Positions 1 through 12,525 are shown, counted from the stretch's first letter. The stretch: DNA of 64,000 bases from Toxonevra muliebris (GCA_963691655.1 OY829326.1:20758878-20822877), one strand, 5' to 3'. Notes: a model not told the origin generated them from the letters alone. Numbers and translations are program-made.

Positions 1-598
1 TATAAATAAACGTTTATATTTAAGATATAAGTATATCGTTAAAAAGCCTAAGGAGAAAAGAATAAATGTAATGAACTTATTGCTAGTGTTGGGTTGAAAT
101 TCTTCTTCTTCTTCTTTGCCTTTCTTAATTATGCAATTATTTACAGAAGCGCCACACTGCGCTAACAACATCGACCACTCACTCATTCATCCGCCTCATG
201 TTATTCTCTTCTCATAGATCCACAACGTATGAGACGGCATCCGTTGCATTCATTAGCATAAATGGGCAATGGCAATCAAGCTATGCCATACATACTTGAG
301 AGCATAGTATGTGGTGATGCCAAAGTTGGCGATGTCGATGAAGACGATGGTAGTAGCTAGAGTAAATGAGTTAATTTGTTTTATGTGCTTTTTTCCTTCA
401 TTCATACCATGTTAACATATGTGCATACATATGTACAAATACTTTAAAATATCTACACTCAATCGCTTATGATATATTGAAGATTTATTGATTTAACGGT
501 TTCAAAATTTAAAGTTTGTTTGATCGTTCGTAAAGATATGTGAATTTCCCATTTGTGGAATAGAATTTGCGGTGCAATTAATTTTCTTTGATTGATTT
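1..598. other. AT-rich non-coding stretch
   Basis: No supportable gene, RNA gene or complete mobile element is visible. There are short CTT runs near 105-118 and an ATGTGCATACATATGTAC-type tract near 418-436, both typical of fly non-coding DNA. Confidence 0.5.
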
Positions 599-877
599 TC
601 AGCCACATATACAAAATATTTGAATATTTAAGGTGCAATCGCTAAGTAACGTCCACTTTGGGTGAACATTCTCTTTTGGAAGTGATGGCAACTTATAATA
701 TTTCTCTTCTTTCTCTCTTTTCATCTTATCCAACGCAGCGTCGGCTTTTCTTGTTCTAAAAAATTCGACGATCTTCTGTCCTGCCTTGTCATATTCTTTA
801 GCGTCTCTCATAATTCCAGCTTTTTGAGGGTCATTCTCTTGTCCTTTGCGTTCTTCGGTATTCTTGGCTTTTCTCAT
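599..877 (-). CDS. Unidentified 92-residue Lys/Glu-rich ORF, possibly an exon or retrocopy
   Basis: I do not recognise the product. The frame is uninterrupted from an ATG at 877 to a TGA at 599-601. Residues 1-62 are charged and look like an amphipathic helix or coiled coil (EYDKAGQKIVEFF, then DAALDKMKREKEEKYY), followed by a Pro/Lys turn (KLPSLPKENVHPKW). The last 15 residues or so (CTLNIQIFCICG) are hydrophobic and Cys-rich, and may be read-through past a real exon end. Base composition over the first 70 codons is visibly less AT-rich than the flanks, which favours real coding origin. An AG acceptor-like site (AATTTAG) lies just upstream of the ATG on the minus strand, and the 12-bp satellite starts directly beyond it. 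Alternatives are a conserved short exon, a processed pseudogene, a transposon ORF fragment or chance. Confidence 0.3.
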   Translation of the reverse strand: MRKAKNTEERKGQENDPQKAGIMRDAKEYDKAGQKIVEFFRTRKADAALDKMKREKEEKYYKLPSLPKENVHPKWTLLSDCTLNIQIFCICG

Positions 878-885
878 TTATCTAA

Positions 886-1082
886 ATTCAGACCAAAGAA
901 TGCAAATCAAAATTTTGGAAAAATTCAATCCAAATTAAGGCCAAACTAAAACTTAAAACGCAATTCAAACAATATACAAACTACTAAAATTGAAACAAAA
1001 ATCCAGACTAAATTAAAACGAAAATCGGACTAAAAGAATAGCCCAAAAATTAAACCAAAAGTCATTCAAAATTCATTTTCCA
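886..1082 (+). repeat. Degenerate 12-bp tandem repeat, array 1
   Basis: Repeated variants of AAATTCAGACCA, such as AATTCAGACCAAA, AATTCAATCCAAATT and AAATCCAGACTAAA, run through this stretch with slipped spacing. The same motif, on the same strand, forms arrays near 4605-4815 and 54010-54715. Confidence 0.55.
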
Positions 1083-3713
1083 AAAAAGTCTCCCTATAGA
1101 ACTAAGTATAAAAATTCAATATTCGTGAGAATTAAAAAAGTTTCGAATTAGATTCTAAAGAAAATGAAATAGAGAATAATCCTGCCATAAAGAGATAACC
1201 AATATTTAATTCGATAAAGTATGAAAGTCAGAAACCCAAGATTTTCTCAGTATTTTCTAATATAATAAGAGAATGCAAGATTCAGCCAGCAACCGAAATT
1301 TCACGCTTATACCTTATCTATTTAATTGATTGTAAGTGTTTGTGTGTGTGTGAATGTATAATATGCTTGATTGATTGAAATGCCTGAGGTTATATGTGAA
1401 AATCTCTTTGAAACTACATTTGTAAGTACTTAAGGGGTCATTATGCTTTGCTTTTATGTTTTATAAGAAAAAACAAGGCAAGGAAATGATTTAAAAAGTG
1501 GTTGGTCTTTATTATTTGACCCTTGCAATGTAAAATTGTAATTATTAGTAAGGTTTTTGACTTTTCCGACCCCAGAATAGCTCTTCTTTAAATCATCTTA
1601 ACAAAATTGCGACTTTAAAGAAACAGATTTGTTTCTTCAAAGTGATTGTATGAATATTTCATAAAAAGTAGTATTGGAAAAAACGTATTTGAAATTTTTG
1701 TGAATAAAATATTTTAAGATAATCGGATCAACAGAATTCTAGATTATTTTAAAATGGTCCCATAATTAGTTCGTGAGACATCCAGGTCAACAATGTGAGA
1801 AGCACGGTTTTGAGAAAAACGCAATAAATTTTTCGGTTAATATAAACTGCTACAAAAGTATGATACAAAAAATAACTATAAAATCTAAAAAAAAATTAAT
1901 TTTTACACAAACCTGTGTATTTTTAAATAAATTTACGTACTGTCAGAAAATTTTAACAAAAACAAAAAAAAATTTTAATTCAGCAAATCAGAATGCCCCC
2001 TTAAGACAAGTACGAAATAGTATGAAGTTTGAAGTAACTTCACAATATATTGTGAAATAACTTGACCCGATTGTGAGTATGTATTTAGTAATATTGTTCA
2101 AAAACAACCACAAATATAAATTAAGTTTTAATTAAAACTCAAAGGAATTTATACTAAATCAATTGCAAAAAAAAGGAAAATAAAGCAAAACCGAAACCAA
2201 AACAACAAAAAATAATACCAAAAAAATTCAACTACTTTAACTGATGAACTGCAATGCAACGGGAAGATGATGATGCTAACGATGATGATAAAAAAAACAA
2301 CAACAACATAACAGTTAAAAAACAAAATCAACTACAGATGCCACCAACGCTTACGTAACTTTCGCTGTCCAACAAAATATTCATACCAACAAAAATAAAA
2401 CAATAAAAAAATGTATAAAAATATCTTAAACGTATCAAATTGTTGTGGTGAGTTACGTTTATGGCCAAGAGCAGCAGCAAACATCAATATACAAAATACG
2501 CTGCGCTGTACTGCACAGTGAAGCGTCAATTGACGAACACAGAAAACAAAAATTTCCTGTCAGTAGCAGCAATCACAACAGCAAAAGCCAAGAGCCAAAG
2601 GCATCAGTAACCAGCATTGGTCACTGAAGTTTAGTTTTTGTTATTTTTTATTTTTTTTATTTGCCCAAAAGCTATGAGCAACAGCAGCAAACGCGCTCAA
2701 AAAATGTTTAAGAAAATATAAAAAAATTTACAGTAGTTGACAAAGAAAAAGTAATTCTACATTTCGAAAGCTCAAGAACTTTAAAATTACTAAAGAGAAT
2801 TTAAATTTGGTTTTTTGTTTCTGTATTTGAGACACAATTAAGAACAAAAACTAAACCAAAATCGTTCAGCCCGAACATGTTTCTAATCTGAGATTACTAG
2901 AACATTTCTAATTCCAAAGAAAAGTTATCTGACCGTTAAGACTACGAGAGGACTAACATAAATTCGCTAAGTTGATAAAATTTTATTAGTTTAAGAAAAA
3001 TCAAAGTTGATAGCTGATTTGCAAAAAAAAGTACGATATTTTATGTATTTAAAATTTCAAGAAAATCGGTAAGAACGGAGCTAACAAAAAATAAAATTAC
3101 TGATGCCATCGCCAGAACTGCATCGCCAGATTTCGACATCAACTCAAGTCAGTGTAATCTTCCCACGAATGCCAAAATGCATAAAGAGTAAATGCGCCAT
3201 ACCTTCTGACTGTTCTGAATCAAACCGAAAAATTGGCAATTTTGACCTTTTCAGTCGATAAAATGACCAAAATACCGGAATTTTGGTTTTTACAAAAAAT
3301 TTATATCTACAATTTTTTTGCCTAGCACTTTTTATACATATATTATAAACGCACGATTATTTCTTCGTTCTCTTTTGTATTTATCTCACTTGCATAGCCA
3401 AAAGGCTTCTTGGTAATAGTGATTCTATTGACAATAAGAAAAACAACAACAACGGCAACAATAATAACAATAATAACAAGAATGGGCACCATAAATACTT
3501 ATGGAATTATAGATGTACCAATGTATATAAGTAAAATAGAAGCTACCATATGGTCAACCAAGATTTTCACACTGGAATTTCAAATGTCTGAAATGTCAAT
3601 TGAATGGATATGTGTATGTGAATCTCTAAACACATTCTTTTTATATGTACCTATATATGTATATAGCCTGCAGTGTTAAATTAACTCTACAATAAAAAAA
3701 CAAAAAGATTATA
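1083..3713. other. Non-coding stretch, poly-A tracts and a CAG/CAA-rich part
   Basis: No gene is supported. Short open frames at 1773-2060 and 2332-2627 follow A-rich or CAG/CAA-rich composition. The part near 2460-2625 is less AT-rich than its surroundings (GAGCAGCAGCAAACATC type) and might be transcribed, but there are no splice or codon signals I can defend. Confidence 0.4.
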
Positions 3714-4054
3714 CAGTGGAATCCCGATAATTCGAGACCAGCAAATTTTTATGAATTAACGAGACTTCGATTTATTTAATAGAAAGAGAAAAACGAAAAA
3801 AGTTTGCAGTTTTTGGTTGTATTTTCCACTGAATTTTCCACAGTTATCAACGTAGCCATAGCTGCCTATTATATTCAAACCATAGTTCCACAGAATTTTT
3901 TCATTACGAATTATAAAAAATATAGGAATAAGCGAGGAGACCAAAATGTATGGAATTTTTGCGAATTAAAGCTATTTTTTCAAGGGACCAACATTTTGTT
4001 ATGAATTGTTGAGATTTTCGAATTAACCGGGTAGTAATTATCGAGATTTTACTG
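3714..4054. mobile_element. pogo-like MITE, 341 bp, TA target duplication
   Basis: The left end reads TA|CAGTGGAATCCCGATAATTC and the right end reads TCGAGATTTTACTG|TA. Ends CAGT...ACTG with AATTCGA-rich termini next to TA are typical of the pogo/Tigger branch of Tc1-mariner. Inverted copies of the ATGAATTAACGAGA / GATTTTCGAATTAAC type extend the terminal repeat inwards. The interior has no transposase, only AT-rich filler with two short overlapping ORFs on opposite strands. Confidence 0.72.
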
Positions 4055-4437
4055 TAACAGCTTATTTTTTGTTAAACAAAAATATTTCAGCATTTAAATT
4101 TTTGTATTAATCTGTGTATTTATCATGACCGTTCTCTTGTTTCCATATCCTTGAAGAGGCACAGTAGTTTCAGTAGTTTCTAATCTCTATTTCCATATTT
4201 GGAATATGTACTTGAATATTTACTAGGTACCAGAAATTAACAAACTTTTTTCACCTCAAATCTCATGATGCTAATAACACTGTCTTGTAAATTTTTCTTG
4301 TGCGAATAAGATAGCTCCTAGTGTAGGTAGGTAGAGTGGCTACTCCCTCTAACAGAGGGAGCACAATTAGTGCTAGAGCGTCGTTTTGATACCACAACAG
4401 CCTCATTTGTTAATGAATGTTTGCTCTTTGTTGTCTA

Positions 4438-4530
4438 GAACCAGGTTCTAGGTTCAAAAACTTCCCAACACGACACATTTTCGAAAAAAAGAGGTTGAAA
4501 CCCTTAAAAAAAACATATTTTTGAACACTT
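4438..4530 (+). repeat. Interior fragment of the G-rich-ended hAT-like family
   Basis: The stretch containing TTCAAAAACTTCCCAACACG and the following ACACATTTTCG resembles the interior of the elements at 26463-27546 (near 27087-27135) and 45919-46714 (near 46205-46240). Ends and target duplication are not visible, so it is a relic. Confidence 0.35.
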
Positions 4531-4604
4531 AAGAACTGAAAAATGTATATGGTACCAAAAATGAGAATTCATTAAAAAATGTGGCATAACACATAAAATG
4601 TTTT

Positions 4605-4815
4605 TTTTTCTAAGGCAGACTGGAATCCAGATCAAAAATTTGTCCAAAATCCAAACAAAAATTCAAACGTTAAACATAACAAAAATCAGGGCAAAACTCA
4701 AACAAAACTCAGATCAAATTCAGACCAAAAGTCAGTTTCAAATTATTCCGGAATTTAAACCAAAGCCCAGGTTTACAAAGTTTCAAAATCAAATCGTAAA
4801 ATCAGATCAAAAATG
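4605..4815 (+). repeat. Degenerate 12-bp tandem repeat, array 2
   Basis: A run of AAATTCAGACCA-like units (AATCCAGATCAAA, AAATTCAAACGTT, ACTCAGATCAAA, AATTCAGACCAAA). The open frame across it gives a Lys/Gln/Ile-rich peptide made of repeated IQTK-type motifs; I read that as a by-product of the 12-bp (4-codon) period, not as a gene. Confidence 0.6.
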
Positions 4816-5334
4816 AAGCTATTTAGGGAAAACATTTGAAAACAAATCTGTAATTCTGGGTTACGATTTCAAATATTAGAAGTCTTAACCAAAAATGTCG
4901 CTTCGATTTTAAATTAAATTCCATCCATATCCAAATTTCCATCACTATCTCTTTTTATTTTTACTATTCATATAAGTTAAGGTTGAAAAAAAATTGATTC
5001 ATGTTGGAGTAAAAAAAATGCCGGTTCCTTTTTTTATAAAGTTTACACCGCTTGAAAAAAAATTACCTTAAATTAAAAAAGGAAAAAATTTTCGTCAGGT
5101 AATTAATGAAAAAACTATTATTTTTAACAAATGCCGTCATCGGAAATTTATTTAATCCTTCAGTTTGTGTTCATTTCCGCTTGATTGAGTGAACGGTTCT
5201 TGAGAAGACAAAGTTTAGGGAAAAATTATTGGATAAAATTCGAAATTATAGAATTCAATCTTAAAACCTTAGTATTTAATTACATTTTTTTTTAATATCT
5301 AAGTCGTCGTTTTCCACTGAGCATTATTTTCTGC

Positions 5335-5512
5335 TGTTTGGTAGGATCCATCAAATACGGGGGATTTCATTTTCTCCCCTTGGATCCGCTAGTGATTCAT
5401 TAAATTCCTTGTATTTAAACATCAGCCTTATAAAAATTAATATTTCCTTCCCATGATAACCCTCCTTCCCCCTTCCCCCTCCCAAAAAAAAATTATGGCT
5501 ACGGTCCCGATA
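5335..5512 (-). mobile_element. Two hAT-like terminal fragments
   Basis: Near 5475-5512 the sequence CCCCCTCCC followed by A9, TTATGGCTACGGTCCCG is a diverged reverse complement of the CAGGGCCGTAGCCAG terminus seen at 26463. Near 5340-5395 there is a CTAGCGGATCCAAGGGG-type end (minus strand) with a GGGGGATTTCATTTTC neighbour. Both look like termini of G-rich-ended hAT-like MITEs, without partners. Confidence 0.35.
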
Positions 5513-5515
5513 GGG

Positions 5516-8099
5516 CTAATCCTCGAAGGGGGCACAATAGTTCTTCAGGATGCAGTGAACGTCCCCAAACATAATAATAATACCAGAATTTTAGAAATAT
5601 AAAAATGTCATCATATTGTAAGCGTTCAAGCAGAAATCGTAAAGTCCATTTTAGTTCAGTTTCTGAGATAAGATTGATTCATGCTTGGTGACTGGCATTG
5701 CTAAAACTCACTAATTCCATTGATTGATATGCACATTTCCTATTCATCTTTATAACTAAAAACGTATTTTAGTATGTCATTTGAATTTTAAACCCTAATT
5801 ATTACAGACCCAATTAGTTTTGGCTTAGTGATTTTTCTTGGATGCACACGATATTAAAAAGTTATCTGAATATTTGAATCTAGAATCTAGGCATCTTGCA
5901 GCAAACATATGCAATTCCGCGAATGTTAAAAATTAACTCAAAATATGACGCAGGAGCACAAAACAAACTTAAAAACATTATTCCCATATGACTCGCAGAG
6001 TTATTTTTTAATAGAATTGTAATTACACTCCAAAACACAAGTAAAAATTTTCCAATCAGAAAAGTGAATTAATGTCATTAACATGACCAGTCAAGTCAAT
6101 ATGTTCGATTATTATCTTGCTGGGAAATTAAGGTCAAAACACTTCTCAAGCATATCGATACGACTTAATCAATTTCAAACCTTAACGAATTGAAGTTGAT
6201 CAAGATAAAAATGTAGGTATGCAAAACTTCAACATTTGAGCAAAAACTCCAAAGTTGAATATACCCCCACATCGAATATAGCAAATATAGCGTGTATCTA
6301 CTACATACTTATAAATTAACATATGGTCAAAAGTTATTAAAACATTCCAATGCAAAAGTATTTAAGTATTTCTTCAGCTTAAACTATTGCTTCTTCAACT
6401 ACTCCTCTTGACGCTATTCAAATTTGGCTAATATGTTTAAATTGCTAAATTGTAGCTTTTAATAATTATAATTCTGCAATTCTGCAACAAAAACAAAGAA
6501 ACGACAAAAACAAAGAAGAGTACAAAAAATGCAAGTGTTGGCTGTGCTTTCATTGTTGTTGTTGCTTTGGAGGAAAAAATTCCCGCGCATCTCTTAGTTG
6601 CCTTGTTGTTGTTTTTGTTGTTATTGCTGTTGTCATCTCAAGGTCTTTTGGCGGTTAATTTGAATAAATGTTGCCAGTTAACAACATCGTTGTCATTATT
6701 ATTGCTGTTGGCTGCTAGTTGTTGGTGTTTGTTGTTGCTTTTTGCTGTTGGTGGCGGTAGTTATGGTATTGTCATTTGCTGTTGCTGATTAATCGTTCGT
6801 TTTTGTTGTAGCTTTTTTAAACATGCCAACATACATATATACACACATACATATATACACACATACATACTAACACATATTCGCATGTATGTATATAATA
6901 TTCAACTTGTTTCGCTCACCTTCTTTTCTTGTTGTCGTTGTTGTTGCTTGTTTGCAATTTAAGTATCGCGCATAGATTTAATATTAATTTTTTTGGTGGG
7001 CGTAAATATTTGTTGTTGTTGTTCTTGCTTTGTTTTAATATCTTTGCTGTTATTATGTCAACTTTTTTTTATTGCTGTTTGATGTTACTAATGTTGTTGT
7101 TGTAGAATTTGTTGTAATTTTAAGGCTTAACATTGTTAATGCCAAATAATAATTTTCTGTATACTATAGTACATAAATTTGTTTTATGAATGGTTTTTTT
7201 TTTTTTTTGGTATGATGTAACTGATGCGCTCATTATTGTTGTTGTTTGGTATGAACGAAAAAAAGTAGTACAAATATATAAATAAGTATATTTACAAATA
7301 TCTCGAGTTAAGCTTACACCCACATACTTATATGTTTCTTATAATTGTTTGTGTTTTTGAATGCTGTTTTCTATGATATAATAATAATTTTGGGGTCAAC
7401 ATATTTATAAAAAGGTATAATTATTTTTGTCATTTTGAAAATAGTTTTCACAACATTTTTAATGCCTAACTTAAATATATCAAATTACCAATACACACAT
7501 ATACTTACATATGTATCTTCGTTCATATCTACTCTAAATATTAAGTGCCACTTTATATTTGTATACCTCAATTAAATGTGTTCACAACTTTTGCTTTTCT
7601 TTCTTTGTACTCGTATCTGAATATCTTTTTACTTAATTTGCTGTTATAATTTATCTTTTTAAACAATAATTAAAATATTAAATCGGGTTTGCTTTTTACT
7701 CCTTATCATTAACCTTGAACTTTTTCACTTTAAAAATGTTAATTATTTTCAAACTTTTTTAGTTTATAGTTTTTTTTTTTCATTTTTCGTATGAAATTTC
7801 ATCAAAATTTAACACACAAAAAGAAAAACGGACAAGTTCATTTGCATTTTTTGTAGTTTTATTCTTATTGAACTTCTTAAAAATTTGAACTGATAGCAAA
7901 TGTATTCAGATTTTTTTATTATTTTCCCATCTTTATCATAAATCATAGCTTAATAATAAATATATCAATAACCAAAAGAATTATGAAAATTTGCTCACAT
8001 TAATATTAGTATAAATTATTAAATATTTATGCAAATTGCAGTTTTGTTTGACTTTTGAATTAAGCTATTGCACTCACAGATGAAATTTCCTGAAATTTC
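5516..8099. other. Non-coding stretch with a GTT-rich block
   Basis: No gene is supported. About 6550-7120 is a TTG/GTT-rich block with ACATACATATATACAC repeats near 6830-6880. The ORF at 6567-6788 encodes mostly Leu and Cys because of this composition. 7330-8040 is T-rich with no recognised feature. Confidence 0.45.
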
Positions 8100-8475
8100 A
8101 TCACCTTCTAGACACCTATTACATAGATTCGATTCGATTCCTTAACATCAATTTTCTGACGGCGAGGGCTGCAGTGAATCTCAAGTTCCGCCTTCATAAA
8201 CTTTCCAGATATTTAAATCTGTCTGGTCTAGAAGAGTCAGTAAGCCACTTTGATTGTCGGCAGGAATCCGGTCAACGCCAATAGTCGTTGTAAAGTTGAC
8301 GCAACATCAACTTCATTTCATATTAAATGAAAGAGAAGTTAGGCAGCGGGCCAGGAAAATTCACTGTCCATCCTTATCGGGCTAGCATATAAACCATCTG
8401 ATTACCTAAGGTACCTGCATGTCCAGGCACCCATTCAAGTTCTACTAAATTTCTACTCGTAAGTCTGTTAAACTA
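8100..8475 (-). pseudogene. Non-LTR retrotransposon relic, RNase H domain
   Basis: On the minus strand, starting near 8448, a frame reads VELEWVPGHAGTLGNQMVYM then LAR, matching the end of the retrotransposon RNase H domain (consensus WVPGHxGxxGNExADxLAR). Downstream come KLMLRQLYNDYWR and SRPDRFKYLESL*RRNLRF, which resemble the linker after RNase H in R1/I/Jockey-group ORF2 proteins. Stops interrupt the frame. Nothing of the RT domain is visible upstream, so this is a short internal fragment. The RNase H call rests mainly on the WVPGH-GN block. Confidence 0.5.
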
Positions 8476-8558
8476 GACAACTACATCAACCAAGATTTTT
8501 GATGCAATAGTTTTATTCAAATAGCGTTTAATAGTCCCCTGATTAAACGAGCAGACCA

Positions 8559-8840
8559 CCACGATAGTCTAGTGGGTAGCGCACTAGACTTTCATTCGGG
8601 AGGTAGCGGCCCCAATTCCAGTCTTGGTCTGATTGTTAATTCTCATAACCTTCTTATATTCACTATCGATATGAAGAGAATGAGAATTATATGAAAGTGT
8701 ACTCTTGCTAGGCAATGGCAAAAGCATTAAGTGGTAACAAACTGCCACACCGACGTTTGGAACCGGCGTTAAACTGTAGGTACAACCATGTGGCCCTTGA
8801 CAGCCACATAATCAACCCTATCCGAGCAGATAATAATAGA
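8559..8840 (+). repeat. tRNA-derived SINE, copy 1
   Basis: The head resembles a tRNA gene: A-box-like TAGTCTAGTGGGTAGC and a degenerate B box near GCGGCCCCAATTCC. The body contains TAGGCAATGGCAAAAGC, CCGACGTTTGGAACCGGC, AAACTGTAGGTACAACCATG and GACAGCCACATAATC. The same order of blocks occurs at 59612-59920 and partly at 32594-32775. I associate this body with a SINE common in tephritid flies (recollection, not a search). Confidence 0.6.
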
Positions 8841-10174
8841 GCTCTATTTCTTATTAAGCAATAACTGCTTAGTGGTTGCAATAGCAAACGACACAGCTTA
8901 GTGTAGCTAGCTACTTAATGCAAAGGGTCCCTGTTGGGTTTTGATTAATACACTGGATGCCAAGCGGTTTAAATGAAAATCGTCGCTAGAGGCTACATCG
9001 CTTTTTTGTGGAAAATTAGTGGAAAAATGGTATAAAATAAGTTTTCAACCATCCACTACTTATTTCTTTTACCTATTTATGATTTCATAACTGTTTACTA
9101 CCCTATTCAATGTGTCGAGGATGTATCGGTGTAGAAGATATTACACTTTGTATCTCTACTGAGAAATATGCAACAGAAGCTTTTGTCAAATGAGTAGGTT
9201 TTGCATTTATTGCCTGTCGCATCATCTCCAATCAAGATTTCGTGGTGTAGGAAGTTTCATATTCTACCAGCTCTGCATTCTTCACCAAAGATTTTTTGTT
9301 TTTTTTTTTGTTAGAACAGACAAAAGAAGTATTCAAGAATACAGCACTCAGACAAGTTTTACTTCCATTGTACTATATCCTGTGTTCCCTTTTGCTATTC
9401 TTTAAGTCTACCAGGTTTATTAATAAATCAGGTTTCGTCTCCCAACACTCCAGTACCAAATATGCTTACTCTGATCTGGCAGATAGCGGGACAGACACTA
9501 AGAAAGTGTCCCGCCGTCCACCAAAGATTACTTTCCTTCCAAGTAATGCACCCATGTGATGTAGAGATTTTTGGGCTTTATTTTCGACAAATGGATGATG
9601 GTGGTGAAAATTATAGTAGTATTTCCATAGTGGTGGTCGGCACTCCTCTCATTGACCTTGTGATGATAACACAAGCATCACGGTGTAGGCCTCTCAGAAA
9701 GTGTTTCGAGAAACTTGATCTTGGCCAGCATATACAACAGGTATGGCCTAACAATATGTAGGTACATATATCTAATGAACTATCCATGAACTTAGACACC
9801 CAGTTCGCCCAAACATTTTATGGCGTTACAATATTATTCTCATGGCTTTCGAGATGTTCAATGAATAAAAGCTTGGGATCGAGGATGACTTTAAAATATT
9901 TGGGTAGTATCTGCGTGTCCAAAAGCGGCACAAATATTCAAACGTTTCCAAAAGAGGAGTTTTTAGAGCTTTATATTCGGTAACTGGCAGAGAACGGAAT
10001 GGCTAAGATATTTATCGGAAAGGATTATAGAAGGTATAGAGTAGAGTTGCCGAATGCACGTGTGCGCTTGTAAGTGTTTAACAAACTTTATTGAAAACAC
10101 AAACCCGAGGGGGTCAATAATAGATCAATCTACACATCTGCCTAATGCTGCAAAAAAAAAAATGCGTATTATCT
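8841..10174. other. Unassigned stretch, possibly old transposon sequence
   Basis: No gene is supported. Several short ORFs overlap on both strands at 9190-9983. On the minus strand about 9115-9570 reads through with only a couple of stops but matches nothing I recognise. Confidence 0.3.
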
Positions 10175-10484
10175 GACATGCTGAGAGGAAAAGCGGGCAA
10201 AAATTTATATAAGAGCAAAAGTGAAATAATTTAGAGTGTCAGTGCAAGAATTGCATAAGTAATACGGTTTAGAGTGAAAATGAAACGCCTTAAAAGTAAG
10301 AACAAAAATGGTATAAAAATTCTTTCAGAGCAAGAACAGCATAGTTTTTTATTTCGTTTTCGCTCTGAACATATTTCATTTCACTTTTGGTCTGAACATA
10401 TTTCGTTTTGCTTTTGCTCTTAAGTAAAATTATTCCACTTTTTTCTGAATGTAGAAGTTATACCACTTTTCCTCTCAGTCTCTC
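10175..10484 (+). mobile_element. 310-bp MITE, family copy A, 4-bp target duplication ATCT
   Basis: Flanked by ATCT at 10171-10174 and 10485-10488. The left end reads GACATGCTGAGAGGAAAAG; the right end, reverse-complemented, reads GAGAGACTGAGAGGAAAAG. The interior carries alternating GAGCAAAAGTGAAA-type and TTTCGTTTTGCTTTTGCTC motifs, including tandem copies of a 27-bp unit. No coding capacity. Other copies are at 29785-30072, 33020-33329 and, partial, 32885-32982. Confidence 0.85.
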
Positions 10485-12448
10485 ATCTTTAACACTCAAG
10501 TTGTCTGATTTCTCAGCAGTAAAGGAGAAAACTTTGATAGGAGGCCTTGACTTTAAGGAGTGGGCTTAATGTGAGCCCCTATTACTACAGAGTTCGGTGA
10601 GGAAGTGAAAACAGCGTCATAGAGCTAGTTGTGACCCACAGTAGGTTTGGTGTGGTTCAGCCACCGACCAACCCTTCATGGAGAATTTTATCACGACGAT
10701 ATTTGACTAAAAATTTCAATGCACTGTTTCTTTGAAGCTCTAAAGTTTATTGTCCAAGTCTGTTTGTCTGTTCTTCTCTCTAGGTCTATACTGTTCTCCT
10801 GTCTTCATACTTCACTGTTTGATTACATTTTTAACCCTGAATCACTTCAATGGCAATTGTACAAAATTTAACAATGTTTGTTATTATTGAAATTGCATAA
10901 TTTCTACCACAATACGAAACAACCCAGCATTGAGATATATTTATATACATATATAAATCAACAATATTTTGCTTTTTTTTAAGTAGTTATTATGTAATTG
11001 TATATAAATACTTGTACATGCATACAATATATCACGACATTGAACAGATTGATGTGCTACTTATGGCAACACCCAAAAATTAGACATATGATATTACGAA
11101 AGTATCATTTGTTGTCTGTGGTTTAATAAACAATTATGCAAATATTTGGTAAAAAATAGTAAGCAACCACGCTGTAAACAAATACGCAGAAAACTTACGC
11201 AAAATCTATAATAAAAATTAAAAAATATTTGTATTAAATAAAAACATATTATTTTATATTAGAACAAAGCAACAAATTGTCAATTCTTTATAATCAATCA
11301 AATATTTGTTCTTTCACTATTATTTTTATTTTTAATTCTATATACATACATAAACAATTATATACACTCATATGTATGTACCTGTATATTTTTAAGCGGT
11401 TTAATAAAATGAATACCTGTTTTTGTTATTTTGTTTTTGCTTTAATTTTTTGCACTTTTATAATGGCAAAAATATAAAAAAAATCAAATAAAACAGAAAA
11501 TTCAAAGTGTAAGCAACAGACACAACCAAAATGATGTCATCTTTCAAGTTTCGTTTACTTTTCTACTTAAGTTATTTTTTTTTTTTTTTGTGGATTACCA
11601 GAAAATGAAACATAAAATACGAAACAAAAAAGTATCGTGTTTTTCTGCTTCTAACTGGCAAAAAAAAAAACAACAAAAAAAACATGATCTGTCTGCAAAT
11701 ATTGCGTCAAACTATAAAATAGTTTTCTTTATTACCAAAGTAAATAATTTAATAAATTCTTTATTGAAAAGGATTAATTGAAGAGCTTCAACTGTTGCTT
11801 GCAATGTACCGGCATGTTGCAAGTTAATATTGCAATAAATACTAAACACAATTTTTGCAATGCAAGAGTAGTTAATTTAAATCTATGGCAATGTTTGTTT
11901 TTGTAAATTTGTCAATTGCAGAGTCACGCTTCACAAAAATCTAAAATTTTCCAACTCCATCTCCGCTTTTGTACTTACTTGTTTTGGTTATTGCTGTTGC
12001 TGTGCTTCTGCTGCAATTGCTGCCATAATAAATTTTATATAAGTATTGAAAAATATTTAAGTTTTTGTCTCTTGCTAAAATGCAGCATTTTCTGTTTTTG
12101 GCTGCTCTTTGGCAGTCCAACTAACCATAAGCGCATCTGTGCCAACGTTGTCATAAAACAATTCCCAAATCTCATTAAATGTTCGGGAGAAGACGGACAA
12201 GTAAATTGAGGGAGGAAGAGTAAGTGAGCTAGAAAACATATAGAAAATCGCTAAACGGATACGGTACTATAATACAATAACTTGAATAACGCAAGTAAAG
12301 TTTGTCAATGGCATCGAAATATTGAAGAACCAGTGGGAAAAAATTAGCTATATTGCTTGAAACTAAGTCAAAACATATTATTTTTATTTTAAGTTAAATT
12401 ATGTTACATTAGATTAGGTTGATTAACTCTTTCATAACCCAAAAAACA

Positions 12449-12525
12449 CATTCGTTCGAGTAAAATCTGACAAGAGTTAAACGATTTCACTCTTTACTCA
12501 AACAAAATCAGATTGATGTCTGTTA
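12449..12525 (+). repeat. Short dispersed repeat, inverted copy at 59396-59466
   Basis: Shares GTAAAATCTGACAAGAGT, CTCTTTA(C/T)TCAAACAAAA and GA(T/C)TGATGT(C/T)TG blocks, in order, with the reverse complement of 59396-59466. No terminal repeats or target duplication recognised. Confidence 0.5.

Noticed and set aside
6567..6788. 73-codon ORF resembling a membrane or signal-peptide protein
   Set aside because: Leu/Cys richness comes from a GTT/TTG simple-sequence block; no Kozak context, family or splice support.
8565..8640. Functional tRNA gene
   Set aside because: The B box is degenerate, cloverleaf pairing is poor, and a SINE body follows immediately.
9190..9983. Cluster of overlapping ORFs on both strands, considered as a retrotransposon
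   Set aside because: No RT, RNase H, integrase or Gag motif could be read in any frame.
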